Source of the DNA: DASRJW01 sp964567755
Lineage (GTDB): Bacteria > Krumholzibacteriota > Krumholzibacteriia > G020349025
Assembly: GCA_964567755.1 (NCBI GenBank)
Contig: CAZMNW010000058.1
Coordinates: 6,330 to 70,329 of the forward strand
Direction: 5' to 3'
Length of the DNA stretch: 64,000 nt
The notes under the pieces were generated by a model. The model did not search any database. It was not told where the DNA came from and was given only the letters and a program-made list of their open reading frames with translations. Positions 59,107 to 64,000 of the stretch are shown one piece after another. Both the position numbers and the translations under genes were made by a program. Position 1 is the first letter of the stretch, and every line of letters begins with the position of its first letter.

Positions 59107-59537
59107 TCGCGGTCGACACGAATATGCTCGTCTATGCGCATCGTGAGGATTCCTCCTGGCACGACGCGGCATATCGCTCTGTGGCGGAACTTGCTGAAGG
59201 ACGCAATCCGTGGGCGATTCCCTGGCCCTGCCTGCACGAATTCTTCGCAATCGTCACGCATTCGCGCATCTACTCTCCACCGACCCCTGTCACTGTGGCG
59301 CTGGAGCAAGTCACGGCTTGGCTCGAATCACCCAGCCTTGTGTTGCTGGCGGAAAGCGGCGAGCACTGGCAACATCTCAAGCGCTTGCTCGAAGTCGGGC
59401 GGGTTGTTGGTCCTCAAGTCCATGATGCACGAGTCGCAGCCCTGTGCATGCAACACGGAGTGAACGAGCTGTGGACGGCGGATCGTGATTTCGGCCGCTT
59501 CCAGGGCGTGTCCGTGCGCAATCCGCTTGTCGGCTGA
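59103..59537 (+). CDS. vapC: VapC-type PIN-domain toxin
   Basis: A 144-residue PIN-domain ribonuclease: Asp5 in IAVDTNMLVYAHRED, Glu in CLHEFFAIVTH, Asp in GPQVHDARVAALCM and Asp in LWTADRDFGRF give the acidic cluster. It is coupled to the antitoxin by an ATGA overlap. The pair lies just beyond the tRNA gene and reads away from it; it is unrelated in detail to the VapBC pair near ftsH. Confidence 0.88.
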   Translation: MIAVDTNMLVYAHREDSSWHDAAYRSVAELAEGRNPWAIPWPCLHEFFAIVTHSRIYSPPTPVTVALEQVTAWLESPSLVLLAESGEHWQHLKRLLEVGRVVGPQVHDARVAALCMQHGVNELWTADRDFGRFQGVSVRNPLVG

Positions 59538-59615
59538 CCCGCTTCCGCGACCGCCAAACTACTGGAGACGAACGGCGCGTACGCGTTGTAGTGTGGCGGG
59601 CGAAGAGGGAGGTGA

Positions 59616-60878
59616 ATGACGATGCGAAGTGGGGGACGGAACGGCATCCGGCGCAGGCGGCCATTGGCGCTGGGTGCGGCAGGGATGGCTACCGCGGCAT
59701 TCTTGCTCGTGCCTGCACGCGTCGCCGCGATGGCGCCGGATTCCACCACCGGTGAGACGGTGATACAGCGCGACGTCTTCGACCTCGTCAAGGCATGGTT
59801 CTTCGACGCACGCATCGAACCCCAGTTGGAGGGCACGCTCCCGAGCGGGCTCGCCTGGTCGATCCTGCCGACGCTCAATTACAATCCCGTGTATGGCTTC
59901 GCGTTTGGCGCATCCGTGTCGGGAGCGGGGACGCTCGGGAGTGGCCCCAATGCACGCCCGTCGGCGCTGTCGATCTCGGGCAATTATTCGACACAGGGAC
60001 AGGTGCAAGCGCAATTCAAGGGCGACATTTTCACGCCATCCGGGGGCTATCTCGTCAAGGCCGACATTCGCTACCTCGATACGGAACGCTCGACCTGGGG
60101 GCTCGGATCGATCGACGAGAATCAGCAGGAATTCCCCATGGAGTTCAAGCTCAGCCGATGGTATGCGACCCTGTTCCGTCGCACCGGCGGACCGGTGTAT
60201 GTCGGCCTCGGTTATCATTACGACGATTATGCCGAGATCGTCGACGAGCGCGCGGTGCTCGGCGAGAGCACGCCGTTCACGGAGTACACGGGCAGCGCCG
60301 TGACCCGCACCCGCGCCTCAGGAATCTCGATCAATCTATTGGGAGACACGCGCGATAACATTGTGAATCCATCCACGGGCTACTACTTGAGTGGCGCGTT
60401 TCGTGACTATTTGAAGAACTTCGGATCCGACCAGAATTGGCAGGAATTCTGGACCGAGGTGCGTCTCTACGCCAAGCTGCCGCAGCAGAGCCCCAACGTG
60501 CTCGCCTTCTGGATTTATAGCTGGCTCACATTTGGACCCGCGCCGTACCTCGATCTACCCGCCGTCGGTTGGGATACGTATGGTCGCGGCGGGCGCGGGT
60601 ACTTGCAGGGTCGAAGCCGCGGCCTGAATCAGATCTACGTCGAGACCGAATATCGGCTGCAGCTGACGCGGGACGGCCTCTTGGGCGCGGTCGGTTTCTT
60701 CAATCTCATGGCGACCACCGATCCAGAATCACAGGTGTTCGGGCGTGTCGATCGCGGTGGTGGCGTGGGCTTGCGCCTGAAGTTCAACAAGCGCTCCAAC
60801 ACCAACCTTGCCGTCGATCATGGCTGGGGCGAGGCCGGCTCGCGCGGCTGGTTCATGGGCATGACGGAGGTGTTCTGA
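59616..60878 (+). CDS. Omp85/BamA-like outer-membrane beta-barrel protein
   Basis: A 420-residue exported protein with a basic N-terminus and a signal segment to about residue 40. The rest is beta-barrel: alternating strands with aromatic girdles (YNPVYGFAFGASVSG, YVGLGYHYDDYAEIV, GYYLSGAFRDYLKNF) and the Omp85-type motif GRGYLQGRSRGLNQIYVETE (RGY-like lid-lock region). It ends in Phe, as outer-membrane barrels do (FMGMTEVF). No POTRA domains are present, so it is a short surface-antigen (D15)-type barrel, not BamA itself. Substrate or partner unknown. Confidence 0.8.
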   Translation: MTMRSGGRNGIRRRRPLALGAAGMATAAFLLVPARVAAMAPDSTTGETVIQRDVFDLVKAWFFDARIEPQLEGTLPSGLAWSILPTLNYNPVYGFAFGASVSGAGTLGSGPNARPSALSISGNYSTQGQVQAQFKGDIFTPSGGYLVKADIRYLDTERSTWGLGSIDENQQEFPMEFKLSRWYATLFRRTGGPVYVGLGYHYDDYAEIVDERAVLGESTPFTEYTGSAVTRTRASGISINLLGDTRDNIVNPSTGYYLSGAFRDYLKNFGSDQNWQEFWTEVRLYAKLPQQSPNVLAFWIYSWLTFGPAPYLDLPAVGWDTYGRGGRGYLQGRSRGLNQIYVETEYRLQLTRDGLLGAVGFFNLMATTDPESQVFGRVDRGGGVGLRLKFNKRSNTNLAVDHGWGEAGSRGWFMGMTEVF

Positions 60879-60920
60879 AACGCGTGGCGTACGAGCGCCC
60901 CAGGTGCGGCGAGCCGGGTG

Positions 60921-63590
60921 TCATGCCAACCGGGGGCGTAGCGCTGAACGCAGGGCATAGACGGCGAGTCCGAGCACGACGGCGAGCGTCCACAGAGTGG
61001 TGTAGCCATCCCAGCGTCCGACATCGAAGTCGAGAGGCATGTTCGAGAGGATTTCGGCGAAAGTGGAAGTTGCCACCAGACCGAGGAACCCGAAGCGCAG
61101 CAGCGCAACCCAGATCAACAGCATGAACAATACGTAGAGCACAATGTCGAGCCCTCGGGAACCCGTGTCGGGATTGATCATGACGATCGGGAGAATCGAG
61201 AAGGCGATGACGGTGAGCAGCGTCCGGCGCAACAACAGCTTGAGCATGAGAAGGAACATGACGCCGATGAAGATTTCGAGGACACTGGTGACGTGCAGTC
61301 CGATGATGGCGACGAGCGCGTGATGTGGGCCACGCAGTGCTTCGAATGACCAGATTGAGAATTGGGGGGTTACGGTGACCCAATTCAGGGCCGCGCCGAT
61401 GGTCATGCCGATTCTGGGGATCAGAGCCAGGAGTACGCCTCCCAGAATTCCCATGAGGAGATCGCGCCCGACCAGCGGATCACGAAAGCGGCCCGAGAGC
61501 AGACGTACCCACGAGATCATCATCCGCGGCCACGCCCGGCGTGCGAAGGGTTCGAGCGCAAGATAGAACACCCACACGAGGCACACGCGGTAGCACGACC
61601 AAGCCAAATGCGCGATGAAGGTATCGAGCTCCGCGCGCGACGGCGTGTGATGCGCACCCAGGTACCAGCACATGCGCATCGCTCCCAGATAGAGCGCGAG
61701 CCGCAAGGCGCCGCGGCGATCGCCGCGTCCCGAACGCACGTTGCGGAAAGCGGCAATGCTGGCCGCGATCAGAACGACGACGTACCAAGCGTTGCGCACG
61801 ATTTGGCCGACGCGATCCCAGGTACTTTCCGGCGGTGAAAGTTGAAATGGACGCGTCCAGGGCTCGATCACCCGAAACGCGACAGGCTTCCCATGCAACG
61901 ACGCGGCCTCCAGGCGCAGCGGGACTTCGGGCGCGCGCGGATCCGTGCCTTGCCACGCCGCGCGCTGATCGGCGAACACCGGCGGCGTCCATTCCGGCTC
62001 GACGGGGCTCCAGGCGGATGGATCCAGATCTGCGGCGGCGAACAACGGCGTCCAGTCAGTGGCGCGATTCGCGCGGGCACTGTCCCTGTCAACGGGCACC
62101 GTGACATAGGTGAAGAGTCGGCCGGCGGGGTCGAGAGCGATCGTTGCCATGCCCGGCGTGGTGAGCGGTGGATCTTGGCGCCAATCGCCGATCGAGCCGC
62201 GGTGGATCCTGTCGAGTTCCTGCGGCCCCGATCGATACCAGAACAGCACACCACTGGGTCGATCCGCCGCGAATGATTGCCGGGCTGCTGGTATCTTGTC
62301 GTCTTCGAAATGGCGGATGTAGTCATTGTTCGATTCGAAGAAATAGAACTCGTCCTCGACGGCACCCTCGTGGCCGAGTGTGCGCAGGATTTCTCGCGCG
62401 CGCTCGGCCAAGACCGCCGGCGATTTGGGACGATGCACGGCTCCGACCAATGTCGCCTTCTCCGCCAATCCCACGAGCGCAGCCAAACCGATGAGAATCG
62501 CGCCGAAGCCGACCCAGGCGAACCCGGGCCGCAGACCCCCTTGGCCGCCCGCGCGGGCCAGGAGATCGGGAGAAGGAAGCTCGCCGGCGGCGAGAGCGGC
62601 GGCAAGCGGGTCGCCGCCTGGAAGCGCCGCGGCCACGGCACGTGCCGACTGCGGTCGCTCCTCGGGGTCTTTCTCGAGACAACGCAAGATCACGCGCTCG
62701 AGCGCCGGATCGAGTCCTTCGACGAGAGTCGTTGGGCTCGGCGGCGCCGATTCGCGGTGCAAGCGTTCGGTCTCTGCCCAGTCATGGCCGGAGAACGCCG
62801 ACTTGCCGGTGAACAACTCGTAGAGGACCAATCCGAGTGCGTAGAGGTCACTCCGGACGGAGGGCGGACTGCCGGTCCACAGTTCAGGGGCCATGTATCC
62901 GGGCGTGCCGCCACGCACATGTGGGCCCGTTGCATCACCCTCGAGTGCGGCAAGACCGAAGTCGGTGATGCGCACGCGGCCGCGGCCATCGATGAGGACG
63001 TTGGCGGGTTTGAGGTCGCGATGCAAGATGCTCTGGTCGTGGGCGGCGGCCAAGCCGGCGCAGAGCTGTCGTGCCACCTCGACGGCCTTGTCTTCGGGAA
63101 AACGCCCGACGCGCCGCAGCAGTGAGGCGAGATCGTCACCGTCGACGTACTCCATCGAGATGAAGTGTTGCCCGTGCATTTCGCCGATATCGTAAACGCG
63201 ACAGACATTCGGGTGCGTCACGCGCAGCGCCATGCGCACCTCGTCGAGGAAACGCTGCAGCCTGCGCGCGTCGCCATCGAGCTCGGCAGGGAGGAACTTC
63301 AACGCCACGGCTTGACCGAGCTTGAGGTCGTCGGCGCGATAGACCTCGCCCATGCCCCCGCGACCGATCAGCGCCACGATGCGATAGCGCCCCGCGAGCA
63401 GCGTGCCGGGGACAAAACGCGCATCGTAGGTGACGCTCGTCGACCGACGGTCGTCGGAAGGCGACAAGGAGGATCCGATGTCACTTACGAGCGTGACATC
63501 ATCGGCGGCGCCGAGAACTGCCTTGCCGCAGGTACTGCAATAAGCCTGTCCCGCCGTGATCGGGCTCGCGCACGAAGTGCAACTTGCCAT
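60921..63590 (-). CDS. Large Ser/Thr protein kinase with zinc ribbon and polytopic C-terminus
   Basis: An 889-residue protein. Residues 1-25 are a zinc ribbon (CTSCASPITAGQAYCSTCG). Residues about 70-335 are a complete Hanks-type kinase: IGRGGMGEVYRAD, AVALKFLP, HRDLKPANVLI, ITDFGLAA and GTPGYMAPELW. After one membrane helix (about 380-402) comes a periplasmic domain of about 230 residues. Then roughly nine more hydrophobic helices make up the last 280 residues. It should phosphorylate cytoplasmic targets in response to an outside or membrane signal. ATG 63590 starts the zinc ribbon. It is convergent with the Omp85-like gene. Confidence 0.88.
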   Translation of the reverse strand: MASCTSCASPITAGQAYCSTCGKAVLGAADDVTLVSDIGSSLSPSDDRRSTSVTYDARFVPGTLLAGRYRIVALIGRGGMGEVYRADDLKLGQAVALKFLPAELDGDARRLQRFLDEVRMALRVTHPNVCRVYDIGEMHGQHFISMEYVDGDDLASLLRRVGRFPEDKAVEVARQLCAGLAAAHDQSILHRDLKPANVLIDGRGRVRITDFGLAALEGDATGPHVRGGTPGYMAPELWTGSPPSVRSDLYALGLVLYELFTGKSAFSGHDWAETERLHRESAPPSPTTLVEGLDPALERVILRCLEKDPEERPQSARAVAAALPGGDPLAAALAAGELPSPDLLARAGGQGGLRPGFAWVGFGAILIGLAALVGLAEKATLVGAVHRPKSPAVLAERAREILRTLGHEGAVEDEFYFFESNNDYIRHFEDDKIPAARQSFAADRPSGVLFWYRSGPQELDRIHRGSIGDWRQDPPLTTPGMATIALDPAGRLFTYVTVPVDRDSARANRATDWTPLFAAADLDPSAWSPVEPEWTPPVFADQRAAWQGTDPRAPEVPLRLEAASLHGKPVAFRVIEPWTRPFQLSPPESTWDRVGQIVRNAWYVVVLIAASIAAFRNVRSGRGDRRGALRLALYLGAMRMCWYLGAHHTPSRAELDTFIAHLAWSCYRVCLVWVFYLALEPFARRAWPRMMISWVRLLSGRFRDPLVGRDLLMGILGGVLLALIPRIGMTIGAALNWVTVTPQFSIWSFEALRGPHHALVAIIGLHVTSVLEIFIGVMFLLMLKLLLRRTLLTVIAFSILPIVMINPDTGSRGLDIVLYVLFMLLIWVALLRFGFLGLVATSTFAEILSNMPLDFDVGRWDGYTTLWTLAVVLGLAVYALRSALRPRLA

Positions 63591-64000
63591 GGGTGGATCA
63601 TGCCACAGAACGCAAAAGGGAAGAAGGTGACGCCTCGGCATGAGCGGTCTCGGTGGACGCGGCGCGATCCGGTGCACCCCACAACCGGCTGATTCAGCGC
63701 AGCCTACAAGCGGACAAAATCTGCGGGCGGCGGGATTCTCCGTTCGTTTTGATACCAGACTCCGAGCTCGTCGGCGCCGAGACGCCAGACAATGTCGAGC
63801 GGCGCCTGACCGCGCACGCGCGCCAAGCCACCGTGCTCGCCCTGCAAATGGTGATAGGGACATTATGCCGACTTCCGGATTATGCCGCGTAGGATTCCGA
63901 GCCCGTTGATTTCGTGGCACTTGGAGGACGAGGTGGCAGCGTGAAGTCGGCATAATCCGGGTGGTCGTGCGACGCTTCCTTCCCTGGCGCATCCGTGTCA
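63591..64000. other. Window-edge region with inverted repeats, no gene
   Basis: About 410 bp with no supportable gene. The promoter for the kinase gene must lie at its left end. The right end holds the inverted-repeat cluster at 63862-63956. Confidence 0.5.
63862..63956. repeat. 14-bp inverted repeats ATTATGCCGACTTC
   Basis: ATTATGCCGACTTC (63862-63875) and its exact reverse complement GAAGTCGGCATAAT (63943-63956) flank 67 bp. A further GGATTATGCC follows the left copy directly (63877-63886), and CCGG extends the right copy so that it also matches it. This layout is typical of terminal sites used by tyrosine recombinases or transposases. The related ATTATGTCG palindrome at 6895-6918 has the same core. 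Confidence 0.55.

Noticed and set aside
1..64000. CRISPR arrays, rRNA genes and riboswitches
   Set aside because: No regularly spaced direct repeats, no conserved rRNA stretches and no recognisable riboswitch cores were seen on reading through the window.

Overview
The window reads as a high-GC chromosome segment of an uncultured diderm bacterium. Lipoproteins, an Omp85-type outer-membrane protein, Ser/Thr kinases, DUF3160 and DUF1844 proteins, and a secreted cytochrome with a FlgD-like C-terminal domain together suggest an Eisenbacteria, Latescibacterota or Krumholzibacteriota-like lineage. That placement is inference; no marker here settles it. I saw no CRISPR array or rRNA.

Bases 1-8.4 kb are an accessory redox and sulfur island on the plus strand: Rieske ferredoxin, an FNR-like reductase, a NifU domain, a cysteine synthase fused to rhodanese, a zinc ribbon, a thioredoxin-like gene, TPR protein, aldo/keto reductase, peroxiredoxin and a sulfite-oxidase-like molybdoenzyme. 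The thioredoxin-like gene carries an in-frame TGA exactly where the first redox cysteine belongs, and a hairpin resembling a bacterial SECIS element follows it, so it is a selenoprotein candidate. The first 2.4 kb also hold an aconitase relic and several frameshifted ORFs. From 8.4 to 14.8 kb lies a mobile scrap zone: two different IS110-family elements with candidate bridge-RNA regions, a truncated primase-like gene abutting a truncated type III polyketide synthase gene, an IS256-like relic and an orphan zinc-ribbon protein.

From 14.8 to 33 kb are secreted and envelope genes: a beta-propeller/cytochrome c protein, an SdrD-B lipoprotein, a DUF3160 protein, a membrane-anchored Ser/Thr kinase overlapping a glycosyltransferase gene, TPR proteins, a threonine dehydratase-like enzyme, a hydrolase and a nitrilase-family amidase. 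From 33.2 to 41.4 kb is a five-gene signalling operon behind a candidate sigma-54 promoter: a membrane coiled-coil protein, a CheA-like protein lacking its phosphorylation and ATP-binding signatures, a small HTH protein, a STAS-GAF protein with a ruined HD-GYP domain, and a REC-GAF protein with an intact HD-GYP domain.

From 41.5 to 47.4 kb come a glycosidase-like lipoprotein, a YwiC-like membrane protein, an iodotyrosine-deiodinase-like flavoprotein, the arsenosugar pair (ArsS plus AhpD-like) and a STAS protein. From 47.4 to 58.4 kb is a housekeeping run on the minus strand (cdaA, folP, ftsH, hpt, tilS, a DUF4136 lipoprotein), interrupted by a plus-strand AAA ATPase, 615-residue orphan and DUF1844 module and by a VapBC pair. 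The end holds tRNA-Met, a second VapBC pair, an Omp85-like protein, a large zinc-ribbon Ser/Thr kinase and an inverted-repeat site at the edge.
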